Positions 19,986 through 30,524 of a DNA stretch of 64,000 nt are shown here, piece by piece. How positions within the stretch are numbered: position 1 is the stretch's first letter; each line of letters starts with the position of its first letter. The notes beneath the pieces are model-generated. The model worked only from the letters and a program-made list of their open reading frames with translations, searched no databases and had not been told where the DNA came from. Origin of the DNA: Bacteroidota bacterium. GTDB taxonomy: Bacteria; Bacteroidota; Bacteroidia; Flavobacteriales_D; Crocinitomicaceae. The stretch covers positions 1,116,001 to 1,180,000 of the forward strand of contig JASBTZ010000003.1 of NCBI GenBank assembly GCA_030148165.1. The letters run 5' to 3'. The position numbers and the translations under genes were made by a program.

Positions 19986-21602
19986 TTATCTCTTGATTGC
20001 GGTGCGATACTTCTTAAGCTCTTGCTTAACTTTCGGCGCAAGTATGATCAGCCCAATTACATTCGGGAATACCATTGCAAAGATCATAGCGTCTGAGAAA
20101 TCAATTACGGCTCCCAAACCAATTGAAGCACCGATAACGACAAATATCAGGAATAACACCTTATAAGAAATGTCTGCAAATTGTCCTTTTCCGAAAAGAT
20201 ATTTCCATGCCTGAATTCCATAGTATGACCAGGATAACATCGTCGATATTGCAAATAAAACGGCAGCTACCATCAATACCCAATCGAAGTAAGGGATCGT
20301 AGAGTTAAAAGCTATTGCAGTTAATTCGATTCCTCCGATGCTTGCATCACCATAGTTGATAAATCCACCATCAATATTTGTGATGATAAGAACCAGGGCT
20401 GTCATCGTACATATGATCACCGTATCGACAAGTGGTTCCAACAAAGCAACGATTCCTTCACTCGCAGCATATTTCGTTTTCACAGCTGAGTGTGCAATTG
20501 CTGCCGAGCCCACCCCTGCTTCATTTGAAAAAGCGGCACGTTGGAAACCGACGATCAGCACTCCGACAACTCCACCGAGTGCAGCACTTGAATTAAAAGC
20601 GCCATCGAATATTAATCCGAAAGCTTCCGGCACAGCAGTGTAATTAATTCCGATGATTGTTAATGCAGCACCAACATAAATAACAGCCATAAATGGAACA
20701 ACCTTTTCAGTAACTGATCCAATTCGTTTTATACCACCAATAATGACAACGCCAACAATAATCGCCATAACAATACCAATGATAAAACCGGCACCACCCC
20801 AGTCCAGGTTAAGCTTACCAGCTAATTGAGTTGCTGCCTGATTGGCCTGGAACATATTTCCCCCGCCAAATGATCCTCCAATACACATGATTGCAAAGAA
20901 TACGGCCAGAACTTTACCTAATCCTCCAAGACCTCTTTCTTTAAGTCCCCTTGACAAATAATACATCGGGCCTCCGTGAACAACGCCATCCTTTGATACC
21001 TCACGATACTTAACTCCCAGCGTACACTCCGTAAACTTAGAAGCCATACCAAGAAATCCTGCCAGGATCATCCAGAATGTTGCGCCCGGACCTCCAAGCG
21101 ATATTGCAACGGCAACACCGGCAATATTACCGAGACCTACTGTTGCTGACAGGGCTGCTGTCAATGCCTGGAAATGCGTAACCTCACCTTCGGCGTCAGT
21201 TGCTGTTGTAGCGCCAGTACTGTCGTCAACAATTTCCTTTGAACGTTCTACCGCAATGGTCTCAAAAATATCTCCTCCCGGAGTTGGATCACCTTCTGCA
21301 ATATCTGCACCGTGACGATCAATATCGTCGTAATCTCCCTTGACAATTTTTACTGCTGTCCTAACAAGTGTGAAGTTTGCAAACTTGAAAAAGATTGTGA
21401 AAAATAATGCTCCACCAATTAATACAATTAAGACGATCGGAACATCTTTTCCTGCAATCTGAATTGAATAAAATACAATCCCCCCAACAAAATCAGCAAT
21501 TGGCCGAAAGAATTCGTCGATCATTTGATCGATGCCTTTCTCTTCAGCTGCAAAATTTACAAATGGAAAAATCAATGCCAGAATACTCAGAAAATACTTC
21601 AT
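19986..21602 (-). CDS. Alanine/glycine:cation (AGCS family) symporter
   Basis: TALSATVGLGNIAGVAVAISLGGPGATFWMILAGFLGMASKFTECTLGVKYRE; FSNEAGVGSAAIAHSAVKTKYAASEGIVALLEPLVDTVIICTMTALVL. Confidence 0.93.
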   Translation of the reverse strand: MKYFLSILALIFPFVNFAAEEKGIDQMIDEFFRPIADFVGGIVFYSIQIAGKDVPIVLIVLIGGALFFTIFFKFANFTLVRTAVKIVKGDYDDIDRHGADIAEGDPTPGGDIFETIAVERSKEIVDDSTGATTATDAEGEVTHFQALTAALSATVGLGNIAGVAVAISLGGPGATFWMILAGFLGMASKFTECTLGVKYREVSKDGVVHGGPMYYLSRGLKERGLGGLGKVLAVFFAIMCIGGSFGGGNMFQANQAATQLAGKLNLDWGGAGFIIGIVMAIIVGVVIIGGIKRIGSVTEKVVPFMAVIYVGAALTIIGINYTAVPEAFGLIFDGAFNSSAALGGVVGVLIVGFQRAAFSNEAGVGSAAIAHSAVKTKYAASEGIVALLEPLVDTVIICTMTALVLIITNIDGGFINYGDASIGGIELTAIAFNSTIPYFDWVLMVAAVLFAISTMLSWSYYGIQAWKYLFGKGQFADISYKVLFLIFVVIGASIGLGAVIDFSDAMIFAMVFPNVIGLIILAPKVKQELKKYRTAIKR

Positions 21603-21665
21603 GTTTTACAAATGATTAAGTCGGTTTTTAGGTTCGGGACAAATATAGTAAAATATCAATGCTGT

Positions 21666-22688
21666 CTAGTGATTCAGGTTGAAATGACTCACCAGTTTAC
21701 GTATTTGTTCAGCTGTCCCAAGGACAAATAATTTAGACCCGGGTATAACCTCGATGTCGGTGCTCGGGTTAACAAAATAATTTCCTTCCGGATCTCGATA
21801 ACCAATTATGGATACTCCACTGATCTCTTCGTCTTCCAATTCTTTGATCGTTTTGTTGCGAAGATCGTCCGTTAATTCTTCATATGTAAGCGACTCGATA
21901 TTGGCACCTTCCATTTCCTGAACACGAATGAGGTCTAAGAATTCCATTACATCTGGATTTGAGATCAATGAGGCCATGTGGCTTCCTCCTAATGTGTCCG
22001 GCATGATTACATTATTCGCGCCTGCCATTCGAAGTTTAGAAACAGCTGTTGAATAAGACGCCCTGCTGACAATCAGTATATTATTATTGCTTTCTCGCGC
22101 TGCGAGTACTACGTATATGTTGTCCGCGTCCTTCGGAAGGCATGTGATAATTGCCTTAGCGTTATCAATTCCTGCAGCCCTAAGTATATCATCATGTGTG
22201 CTATCACCCTTTAGGAATAAATAATCTGTCGAAACCTTTGCCTCCTCAACGATGTTGTCGTCTTTTTCAATAATAACAAAATCATCGCCACTGGTATTCA
22301 AGTCGTCCGCAACTTGCTTCCCAACACGTCCATATCCACAAATGATAACGTGACCTCTAAGTTTTCTTGTTTCCTGCATAGCTCTATATTCCCTGAAGTA
22401 TTTTTTATATTCTCCTCCAACCAGGTAAGTTGTTATACTTGTCACGGCATAAGCAAATGTACCAAAACTGGAAATGATTAGAAACGCTGTAAATAGTTTT
22501 CCGTAGACTGATAATTCTGCGACCTCTCCAAATCCAACGGTTGACATCGTAATTATAGTCATGTAGAACGAATCTATAAAGGCCCATTCTTCTATAATCA
22601 TATAGCCAACAGTTCCACCTGCTGTTATTAGTAATAGTAACAGCAAGAAATAATATACTCTTGCAAATAACTTATAGTTGAATAACAT
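21666..22688 (-). CDS. Potassium channel protein (Ion_trans_2 plus TrkA-N and TrkA-C)
   Basis: Selectivity filter TMSTVGFGE; RCK domain HVIICGYGRVGKQVADDL. Confidence 0.92.
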   Translation of the reverse strand: MLFNYKLFARVYYFLLLLLLITAGGTVGYMIIEEWAFIDSFYMTIITMSTVGFGEVAELSVYGKLFTAFLIISSFGTFAYAVTSITTYLVGGEYKKYFREYRAMQETRKLRGHVIICGYGRVGKQVADDLNTSGDDFVIIEKDDNIVEEAKVSTDYLFLKGDSTHDDILRAAGIDNAKAIITCLPKDADNIYVVLAARESNNNILIVSRASYSTAVSKLRMAGANNVIMPDTLGGSHMASLISNPDVMEFLDLIRVQEMEGANIESLTYEELTDDLRNKTIKELEDEEISGVSIIGYRDPEGNYFVNPSTDIEVIPGSKLFVLGTAEQIRKLVSHFNLNH

Positions 22689-22691
22689 CGC

Positions 22692-22922
22692 TTACAATTC
22701 CCAAATAGTGCTTCTCTTTTTTCTGTTAGGTTTGAAGTAATGCTTATGTTCCAGAATCCAGGCCATAATCAGATACAACAGCAATGGTGATCCCAATGCA
22801 ATAAATGAAGAATAAATAAACCCCAATCGAACTTTGGAGGAACTTATGCCAAGCTTTCTTGCCCACCAGGCACAAACCCCGAAAGATCTCATCTCAAAGA
22901 AAAATACAATCTTCTGTATCAT
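22692..22922 (-). CDS. PspC-domain membrane protein
   Basis: SFGVCAWWARKLGISSSKVRLGFIYSSFIALGSPLLLYLIMAWIL. An alternative start at 22892 (MRSFGV...) would remove the 29-nt overlap with the upstream gene. Confidence 0.7.
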   Translation of the reverse strand: MIQKIVFFFEMRSFGVCAWWARKLGISSSKVRLGFIYSSFIALGSPLLLYLIMAWILEHKHYFKPNRKKRSTIWEL

Positions 22923-24039
22923 TCGGCTCTTTTACTAATGCGTTACCTACACCGCAAGATAGACATTTTTTCTCGTTGCAAAGTGAATTATAAAGTGCGA
23001 TAACACTCTGACTATCGTATGCATTTTCTATGGAAACTCCGAGATCTTTCCACATCCTTACAATGCGATTTGATTCGGAAGGAAGGGCTTTCAATTTGGG
23101 AAAAACATTGGATCCATCGCTACCATGTGCAATACCATGAATAAATTGAAGCGGGATGACGGTGTTAATAAAGATGTGCCGGATGAAATTTAATGGGAGT
23201 GGATCATCGATTACATTCAATTTTTTCTTGAACACTGAGAAATCACAATTCAATATGAAATCCAGCTCGTTTAACGGATCGATGGCATTCAAAACATGTA
23301 TAAACTGCTTTAATCTGATCATTGGATGTCCTGCAGGATAAAACCCGGAAAATTCCCAGTTATCATTTCCTCGATTTCCTAGTAATCCACTTCGATCTAA
23401 AAGAAAATTAAATCGATTCTGCTTACTTATTTTCATTAAGGTATTAAGTGAATATCGCTCAGTCAATTCATCAAAGGCCTTTTTATTCAATCCGCTGCCG
23501 CAGCTCACTGCAAGGAGCTTGTAATAAACGGCACTCATGTTTCTATTTTGATCCAGGAATATGTTAACCTTACTCATCAGTTTTTGATTCAATGCTTCAA
23601 CCTTCATTTCTTCCAATTCATTCTGATGCTTATGAATAGAATCTCTGCACGGTAAGATATGCTTATCGGAGCTTAAGCGATAGTTTTTGTAATGAATAAC
23701 ATCAATGTATGACGCGATTTCTAACGATGGTAACACCCGACCATTCTGAATCACTTCCTCATCGTGTTCGTAGACAACATGAAGAATAACATTATTATAT
23801 GAGGGATCATTTTGATGACCATGTTTATACCAATCAGAACTTTTAACGTGTAGTTCAATCGGACCAAACAAATCTGTGCCTTCGAGGTGAATAATTCCCA
23901 TTGAAAAATCAGGTCCGGCAGCGGAGCGATTATAATATCCAAAATTCAGGATGTCAATCTTTCTGTTATCTGTTAGCTTAATCTGTATGGAAGGAACACG
24001 CTTGTTCATCCACACATAGTGTAGATAATTTTCATTCAT
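22894..24039 (-). CDS. DUF2851 family protein
   Basis: MNENYLHYVWMNKR...NFGYYNRSAAGPDFSMGIIHLEGTDLFGPIELHVKSSDWYKHGHQNDPSYNNVILHVVYEHD. Confidence 0.85.
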   Translation of the reverse strand: MNENYLHYVWMNKRVPSIQIKLTDNRKIDILNFGYYNRSAAGPDFSMGIIHLEGTDLFGPIELHVKSSDWYKHGHQNDPSYNNVILHVVYEHDEEVIQNGRVLPSLEIASYIDVIHYKNYRLSSDKHILPCRDSIHKHQNELEEMKVEALNQKLMSKVNIFLDQNRNMSAVYYKLLAVSCGSGLNKKAFDELTERYSLNTLMKISKQNRFNFLLDRSGLLGNRGNDNWEFSGFYPAGHPMIRLKQFIHVLNAIDPLNELDFILNCDFSVFKKKLNVIDDPLPLNFIRHIFINTVIPLQFIHGIAHGSDGSNVFPKLKALPSESNRIVRMWKDLGVSIENAYDSQSVIALYNSLCNEKKCLSCGVGNALVKEPNDTEDCIFL

Positions 24040-24072
24040 GGTAGGTAGGTTTTGTTACTATAAGATAATAAA

Positions 24073-24096
24073 AAAGGCGCTGATAACAGCGCCTTT
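24073..24096 (-). terminator. Intrinsic terminator downstream of the OmpA/PD40 gene
   Basis: AAAGGCGCTG-ATAA-CAGCGCCTTT perfect stem. Confidence 0.8.
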
Positions 24097-24114
24097 AAAA
24101 TTCTTTTGTATCAA

Positions 24115-26277
24115 TTAAGGATAAGGTAAGTATTTCAAATACTTCGGATCTGCTTCTTCGGCTGTTTCCGGATCAAAATCCATTGAAATTACTCTACCTT
24201 CCGTACGACGATTCAGCTGGTGTAGCATTTTAAACTTCTGCACATCTGATCTCTTAAACTGATTAATATATGTCTCAGTAAGAATAATCTCTTCCACATT
24301 ATTCATGTCAGCCGGCTGCTTTGCAAGATATTCACCATCTCGCATCCAAACTGTTCGTGGTTCATTTTCTCCTTTACCGACCGGAACAATTCTTCTTGGA
24401 TCAACTCCCATTGAATCAACAAGGTAGATGTAACAGGCGCGTGCTCTGTTTTCAGAAAGCTTCTGGTTACGTTTGTTACTACCTCGTGAATCCGTATGTG
24501 AACTAAGCTCCAATACCATACCCGGGTATTCTTCAAGTAAGTTATAAACGAAGATTAATGAATCCGGTGAGTTGATCGTTGAATCAACCAATAGTGTCCA
24601 ATCATCCAACGGATAACGCACCTCCGGAAGTCTGATCGGCTTCTTCGGAAGAAGTGCCATATCCATCACAAAGTTCTGATTGTACTCCAATCCTTCTGTA
24701 GTGAAATCAGAACCATTTTTATCTTCGTGGTATCCTTCCTTGGAAATGTTGATCTTGTATGATACGTTCTCATTTATGTAACGCTCACCGAATTGATCAG
24801 CCGCTGGTTTTCTGTCCCAGAATACAGATCCCATATCATCCGTATATCCTTCCCATTTAGAACCATCGGTTCCTGTTACTACAACATTTACATCTTCAAT
24901 CTTAATGTCAGGGTTACCCAACTCGGTAACGTTTACTTTCAAATCGTAAATGAATGGTGGAATCGTATATTTGTAAATATCAGGATTGTACTCTCCGTTG
25001 ATACTTTTTCTTTCAGAAGTGAAGTACCCATTTCGGTAATCGTACTCAACCAACGCGTAATCGTTCGAAGTACTGTTGATCGGTACTCCCATATTAGTAG
25101 GGTTCTCCCATGTTGGATCATCCCAATTCTCTGGATCACCAACTCTTGAAGCTTTGAAAATATCTAATCCTCCAACTCCCGGTCTTCCGTCCGTTGCGAA
25201 ATAAAGATCTTTTCCATCTTTATCCAATGTGGGAAATAATTCGTTTCCGGCAGTGTTGATTTCCGGCCCCATATTTACCGGTGTTGACCAGCTTTCTGTT
25301 TTTCGGTCGTATTTGGTGTACCAAAGATCTCTTCCTCCGAAACCACCAGGCATATCCGAAGCAAAGATCAGATACTTACCGTCGTAAGTACATGGATGAC
25401 CAACTGAAATTGAATCATGCGTTTTTAGCTCAAGTTTCACAGGTTCTTTCCACTCTGTTTTTCCTTTTGCCTCACTTACCCAAATGTCACATCCTAAATT
25501 TTGTTTCTTCATTACAGGACAACGCGTGAAGAACATTTGCTTAAATCTACGATCAAATGCAACTGTACCTTCGTTATCTACCGTATTGATTCCTTCTCCA
25601 ACAACCAGGTAAGGCTCTGTCCACTCCTCGTTTTTATCAAGCTCTGTTATCCAAATATCCATGAATGGTTCACCGGAACGAGGATCTTTGTCGTTACCTG
25701 TCGATCCTTCTCTACTAGAGCCGTAATACATCTTGTCCATCTTACGATCTCCGAACATCGGAGCCATGTCAAACACCTTTTGATTGATCTTTGATTGGTT
25801 TTCTATGATGTGTCTTGTTTTCTCCGCTACAAACTTCTTGTGAAGTGTTGAAGTTTCAATTCCGGCTTTTGCTCTCGGATCTCCCGGTACTAATTTTAAG
25901 TATTCCTCGTAGTTTTCTTTTGCCTTTTCGAATTCAGACATCATGACCAACATGTCCCCGTTATGCAAATAAATTTTTGGCTCATGCTCCTGATAATCCA
26001 ACAATTCTGCCCGTTCATACCATTCATTTGCTTCTTTATATTGCTCAGTCAGTCGTAAACATTCTGCCGTCAGATAAGCCATTTCACCTTTGAGCTTCAA
26101 TGCTCGTTTCCCTCCTTTACGTGAAATACTAGCAAAAGCTTTCTTACCCAGCTCAATCCCTTCCCAATATTGCTCACTTATAAAGGCTAGTCTAGCCTTT
26201 TCTACGTGTTTGTTCTGTGCCTGTGCAAATGAAAAAACGCACAAAAGTGCGATCGATAGGATGAATTTCAATTTCAT
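24115..26277 (-). CDS. OmpA-family outer membrane protein with PD40 (WD40-like) repeats
   Basis: TPR-like N-terminus, PD40 repeats (GHPCTYDGKYLIFASDMPGGFGGRDLWYTKYD; NELFPTLDKDGKDLYFATDGRPGVGGLDIF), C-terminal OmpA domain LELSSHTDSRGSNKRNQKLSENRARACYIYLVDSMGVDPRRI. Confidence 0.9.
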   Translation of the reverse strand: MKLKFILSIALLCVFSFAQAQNKHVEKARLAFISEQYWEGIELGKKAFASISRKGGKRALKLKGEMAYLTAECLRLTEQYKEANEWYERAELLDYQEHEPKIYLHNGDMLVMMSEFEKAKENYEEYLKLVPGDPRAKAGIETSTLHKKFVAEKTRHIIENQSKINQKVFDMAPMFGDRKMDKMYYGSSREGSTGNDKDPRSGEPFMDIWITELDKNEEWTEPYLVVGEGINTVDNEGTVAFDRRFKQMFFTRCPVMKKQNLGCDIWVSEAKGKTEWKEPVKLELKTHDSISVGHPCTYDGKYLIFASDMPGGFGGRDLWYTKYDRKTESWSTPVNMGPEINTAGNELFPTLDKDGKDLYFATDGRPGVGGLDIFKASRVGDPENWDDPTWENPTNMGVPINSTSNDYALVEYDYRNGYFTSERKSINGEYNPDIYKYTIPPFIYDLKVNVTELGNPDIKIEDVNVVVTGTDGSKWEGYTDDMGSVFWDRKPAADQFGERYINENVSYKINISKEGYHEDKNGSDFTTEGLEYNQNFVMDMALLPKKPIRLPEVRYPLDDWTLLVDSTINSPDSLIFVYNLLEEYPGMVLELSSHTDSRGSNKRNQKLSENRARACYIYLVDSMGVDPRRIVPVGKGENEPRTVWMRDGEYLAKQPADMNNVEEIILTETYINQFKRSDVQKFKMLHQLNRRTEGRVISMDFDPETAEEADPKYLKYLPYP

Positions 26278-26412
26278 AAAATTTCTTTTTCTTATATCTT
26301 CCTAAATAGTGACTAAGTACATCATATACACTTAGCGCAGGTAAAAGTAACAAAAATTCTAATTTACAGAAAGTCTGTTAAACATATTTCATAAAGTTGT
26401 AATTCCGCGGTT

Positions 26413-27444
26413 TTACCTACTCGCATCGGTATATGTTCTCCATTTTTCCAAAATCTTTTGAAATCCATCCGGCAACTCTGAATCGAATTGCATGAACTGC
26501 CCATTTTTTGGGTGACTGAATCCCAGCGTTTTGGCATGTAGTGCCTGTCCCGGAATCAAGTCAAAACAGTTCTGAATAAAACGGTTATACTTCGCACCTG
26601 TTGTTCCTTTCAGTATTCGATCACCACCATATTCCAGATCATTAAAAAGCGGATGACCCAAATGTTTCATGTGAACACGAATTTGATGCGTTCTACCAGT
26701 TTCTAATTTGCATTCGATTAAAGTCACATAACCAAATCGTTCCAAAACCTTATAATGCGTAATAGCCCTCTTTCCATAATCTTCCTCTGGAAATACGGTC
26801 ATCACCTTCCTGTTTTTGAGGGATCTTCCGATGTAATTATCGACAGTACCTCCTTCTTCAATATCGCCCCAAACAAGAGCCCAGTATCGTCTTTCCGTCG
26901 TTCTTTCGTAAAATTGACTTGCCAGGTTATTCAGTGCACTTTCTGTCTTAGCGATGACGAGTAAACCCGTCGTGTGCTTGTCCAGTCTATGAACCAACCC
27001 CGGGCGACCATAGAAATCTTGCTTCTTTTCCGGAAGGTTTTCAAAATGATAAACAAGCGCGTTCACTAGTGTTCCCCGATAATTTCCGTATCCCGGATGA
27101 ACCACCATATTAGCTTCCTTATTGACTACTATTACCTGATCATCTTCATGAACGATTTCCAGTGGAATATTTTCCGGAATTAGTTCCAGTTCTCTCACAG
27201 GATATGGCATAACCAGTGATACTTCATCAGAAGGTTTCACCTTGTAATTTTGCTTTACAGCAACTCCATTTACATGGACATTGCCGTTTTTAGCAGCGCT
27301 TTGAATCTTACTTCTGGATGTGTTTGGTAATCGATCTAACAGAAATTTATCTATACGAATCACTTCCTGTCCCGGATCAGCTTTAAATCGGTAATGTTCG
27401 TATAACTCCTCGGAACCAACTTCCTCTTCCGGATCTTCAACCAT
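26413..27444 (-). CDS. rluD: RluA-family pseudouridine synthase
   Basis: S4 domain plus PGLVHRLDKHTTGLLVIAKTESALNNLASQF and GRTHQIRVHMKHLGHPLFND. Confidence 0.93.
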   Translation of the reverse strand: MVEDPEEEVGSEELYEHYRFKADPGQEVIRIDKFLLDRLPNTSRSKIQSAAKNGNVHVNGVAVKQNYKVKPSDEVSLVMPYPVRELELIPENIPLEIVHEDDQVIVVNKEANMVVHPGYGNYRGTLVNALVYHFENLPEKKQDFYGRPGLVHRLDKHTTGLLVIAKTESALNNLASQFYERTTERRYWALVWGDIEEGGTVDNYIGRSLKNRKVMTVFPEEDYGKRAITHYKVLERFGYVTLIECKLETGRTHQIRVHMKHLGHPLFNDLEYGGDRILKGTTGAKYNRFIQNCFDLIPGQALHAKTLGFSHPKNGQFMQFDSELPDGFQKILEKWRTYTDASR

Positions 27445-29666
27445 TACTGTTTAATGATTTTGTGAACTTCGGATGAGTTGATCAATTTGAAGATGTAGAT
27501 ACCTGAATCGTAAGCAGACAAATCAACAACTCTTTCTTCTGTGCTAATAATCATTTGACCACGCATGTTATACACCTCAACACCTTCATATGAAGCACCA
27601 CCTTTGATGCTTACTAGTTGAGTCGTTGGGTTTGGATATAAAAGCACCTCATCTTTCACGCTTGGCTGTGATTCAATACCGAGTGTAATATCCATTTCGG
27701 TTGAAAAGATTGGTCTGATCATCACGGAACCAGGTATAGAAGACTGATTCCAAGTATTGCCGTTATCTACACTGAAATAGGTCTTGTCACTATTGTCGAT
27801 ATTGACGTCAAGCCCAACATTTAATCGCTCCGGATCAAACTGCCTCCAGCCAACATAGAAAGTACCATTTACAGGAACCTTTACCGTATCCTCAAAGAAG
27901 TAATATGTGAAAATATTTCTATCGTATTCGTACTTCGGTTGTTTTGGGAAAAAGACATCGTCTTCATAAAGGACCTGTCCGGGTTCTCCACCGTTATCAT
28001 CCCAAACAGTTAACAAGAATAGGTTATTTGAAACATCATAAACAGACGGGACAAAATGAATCATCATACCAAGTACAGAATCAGCTTCATACGGCGTATA
28101 TTTAATTGCTAATCTTGCCTGGACACCCGTTGGACCATAAGCTAGTTCAGCACTCCCATCATCATAGCTATAATAATTCTTGAAGATCTGCTTTGAATAG
28201 GTCGTGTCATTCCCGTTAAAATTAGGATACTGAGCCTGTGCTAAACCCGTAATATCCCATTCTTGTTCGATCCCTGGCTTTGTTTCTGGATAAAAGTAAC
28301 CGCCTGTGAAATCGTGAAAACTAACGTACGTTTTATTGAAGACATAATCAAGATCAGGCGCAGACATCGCCGTTCCCGTCATGGTAAAATTACCTTCCGG
28401 TACTCCTCCGTATGAAACTTCCACAGAACCGCCCAGGCTGTTGTTTGCGTTCACATTATTAGAGTTTCTGACTACTATTTGAACGGCATCTGACATCTTG
28501 CCACTAAAATTGTTCTGATAATGATCCCATGGTACAGAAGTATAGTCTTTCAGCAGGGTGTTGATAGGATAGCAAAATGCAAAATCCTTGATCACGCTAT
28601 CCTGATATCCGGACAAGGATCTCATGTGAACATAATCAAGATGATAATGATCGAGGCTTCCGGAAAGACCTCCATAATTCTTAAATCGGAATTGGAAAGC
28701 ATCCGTAAAGTAGATGTTATCAGTGACTTTGAGGTGAACCAAATTAAAGGTATCCGGATCCCCTGCAAATCCGCCAGTCCATATTTCATTCCACTGAAGT
28801 GTAGCATTATCATAGAACTCAAGAACAAGTGAATCGCCTGCCTCCGGTGGATCACATAATCCCTGACCTTGATAAACAAATGTTAGGTAAACGGAATCCG
28901 CAGGACTCAATGATGACATATCGATCGGTTTCGAAGTCAGATGATCTGCATACCCCGATGTTGTTGTACCAATGGCATAAGGATATCCATTTGCATCCAA
29001 TCCATCAAAGGTAACTACTCCTAAGGTCCATGGATTTTTTGCCATCGTATAATTATGGAATGCTTCTTCTTCTAACCAATACATATTTGGGTCATTCACT
29101 GGCGCGAAGAACTGCGTCGCCGAGTCCTGAAATAGTTCCGCACTCGGAATCCAAATCGTGTCCGGATCATTCGGGTAATCAATCGTATCATAGATATAAT
29201 ATGGTGGATATGCATCTACCGTGTTATACGTCACCGGGTAACTTGAAAGATCTCCTACTTGAATAGCCGTTGGCGTAAAGTAAGTATCTATAAAGGAAGA
29301 GTTCGCTACGTCAAATGTTCGTTTAAATGTTTGTTGTTCTGTATAAAGAACACTGTTAGGTAGCGGTACAGAAGACAGGTCTAACAATCTGTACTTTTTA
29401 TCAGAAGTCACCCCCGGATCTGTATAGGTTGCTCCGTATTTCTGGAATTTATCCGAACTGAATTCATCAAAGAGCGGTAACGTAATCGTGTCTGACAGAT
29501 AGATAAATGTACTGTCAAATGTTCCCGGATTAGCTTTGGCATTGATGTTCTTCTCAGCTTTAGCCTGTAAGATCGGGTTACCCATAATGGGGCCTACCTC
29601 TTCGACCTGTGCCTGTAAAGAGATACTCAAAAGTGTTACAAATATGAATAGTAGTTTCAACTTCAT
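27444..29666 (-). CDS. Large secreted protein with a type A T9SS C-terminal sorting domain
   Basis: Signal peptide MKLKLLFIFVTLLSISLQAQ; C-terminus VLLYPNPTTQLVSIKGGASYEGVEVYNMRGQMI...LSAYDSGIYIFKLINSSEVHKIIKQ. Confidence 0.88.
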   Translation of the reverse strand: MKLKLLFIFVTLLSISLQAQVEEVGPIMGNPILQAKAEKNINAKANPGTFDSTFIYLSDTITLPLFDEFSSDKFQKYGATYTDPGVTSDKKYRLLDLSSVPLPNSVLYTEQQTFKRTFDVANSSFIDTYFTPTAIQVGDLSSYPVTYNTVDAYPPYYIYDTIDYPNDPDTIWIPSAELFQDSATQFFAPVNDPNMYWLEEEAFHNYTMAKNPWTLGVVTFDGLDANGYPYAIGTTTSGYADHLTSKPIDMSSLSPADSVYLTFVYQGQGLCDPPEAGDSLVLEFYDNATLQWNEIWTGGFAGDPDTFNLVHLKVTDNIYFTDAFQFRFKNYGGLSGSLDHYHLDYVHMRSLSGYQDSVIKDFAFCYPINTLLKDYTSVPWDHYQNNFSGKMSDAVQIVVRNSNNVNANNSLGGSVEVSYGGVPEGNFTMTGTAMSAPDLDYVFNKTYVSFHDFTGGYFYPETKPGIEQEWDITGLAQAQYPNFNGNDTTYSKQIFKNYYSYDDGSAELAYGPTGVQARLAIKYTPYEADSVLGMMIHFVPSVYDVSNNLFLLTVWDDNGGEPGQVLYEDDVFFPKQPKYEYDRNIFTYYFFEDTVKVPVNGTFYVGWRQFDPERLNVGLDVNIDNSDKTYFSVDNGNTWNQSSIPGSVMIRPIFSTEMDITLGIESQPSVKDEVLLYPNPTTQLVSIKGGASYEGVEVYNMRGQMIISTEERVVDLSAYDSGIYIFKLINSSEVHKIIKQ

Positions 29667-29678
29667 CTTATTTATGCA

Positions 29679-30503
29679 TTATTCCGGTTCATCTAAACCT
29701 ATTGTGCAAAACACCGTTATCGAACCGCCCGATGCAACCATTGCTCCGTCGAAATATTCCGGAGATTGTGATTGAACCCTCGCCAATAACGAATCACTTT
29801 TCGTGCTGCAATCAGGGCAAATCGGTAAAAACTCCATGTTCAACATACCATTAACCCGATCACGAGCTTCTTCCATTGTTAATCCGTATAGGTTCGGTAA
29901 CTCCAGCGGAATCCCCTCCTCGTTTCTACCAACAATCAACTTGATAGTAGACCCGATTGGAATCTTTTTACCCGGTGCTATTGCTTTACCTCTATACAGC
30001 TGTTCCAGTACCGCACCGTGTGCTTCCCTGGATGGTTTATATTCAATTCGATATCTAAATTTTCTGTTTCTCAATATGTTCTCAGCAAATCGCTGTGACT
30101 TATCCACCAGCTTCGGCATTTCAACCAATTGCGTTCTTTTAGATACCCGTACTTTAATCGTTCTACCTTTCTTAACGAATACATCGGTCTCAGAGGTTGG
30201 GGAAGGATCCTGTTCCAGGATGGTACCTTCAATTTTAGTTGGCTCGTAAATTGAATCCAACACCTCGAATTCCAGATCACTCGATGCCAAAAAGCTTTTA
30301 AGCGTATTCTGATTTTTACCAATCAGGTTCGGTACTTCGACCTTATCACCGTGATTCGTTCGACTTTCCAGGCAGCCCTGGAGAATAAAGTACAACAGAA
30401 TATAGAAAATGATCAGTGCAGAAAAATTGACCAGAAACGCTCTACTCCAGATGAAGCTCTTCGATTTCTTGAACAACACAGCTATTTTACTTTCCGATTT
30501 CAT
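29679..30503 (-). CDS. PASTA-domain protein with a single TM segment and no kinase domain
   Basis: Three PASTA units: VPNLIGKNQNTLKSFL, MPKLVDKSQRFAENIL, LPNLYGLTMEEARDRV. Confidence 0.87.
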   Translation of the reverse strand: MKSESKIAVLFKKSKSFIWSRAFLVNFSALIIFYILLYFILQGCLESRTNHGDKVEVPNLIGKNQNTLKSFLASSDLEFEVLDSIYEPTKIEGTILEQDPSPTSETDVFVKKGRTIKVRVSKRTQLVEMPKLVDKSQRFAENILRNRKFRYRIEYKPSREAHGAVLEQLYRGKAIAPGKKIPIGSTIKLIVGRNEEGIPLELPNLYGLTMEEARDRVNGMLNMEFLPICPDCSTKSDSLLARVQSQSPEYFDGAMVASGGSITVFCTIGLDEPE

Positions 30504-30524
30504 CGTCTATTTGCAAAGATAGAT

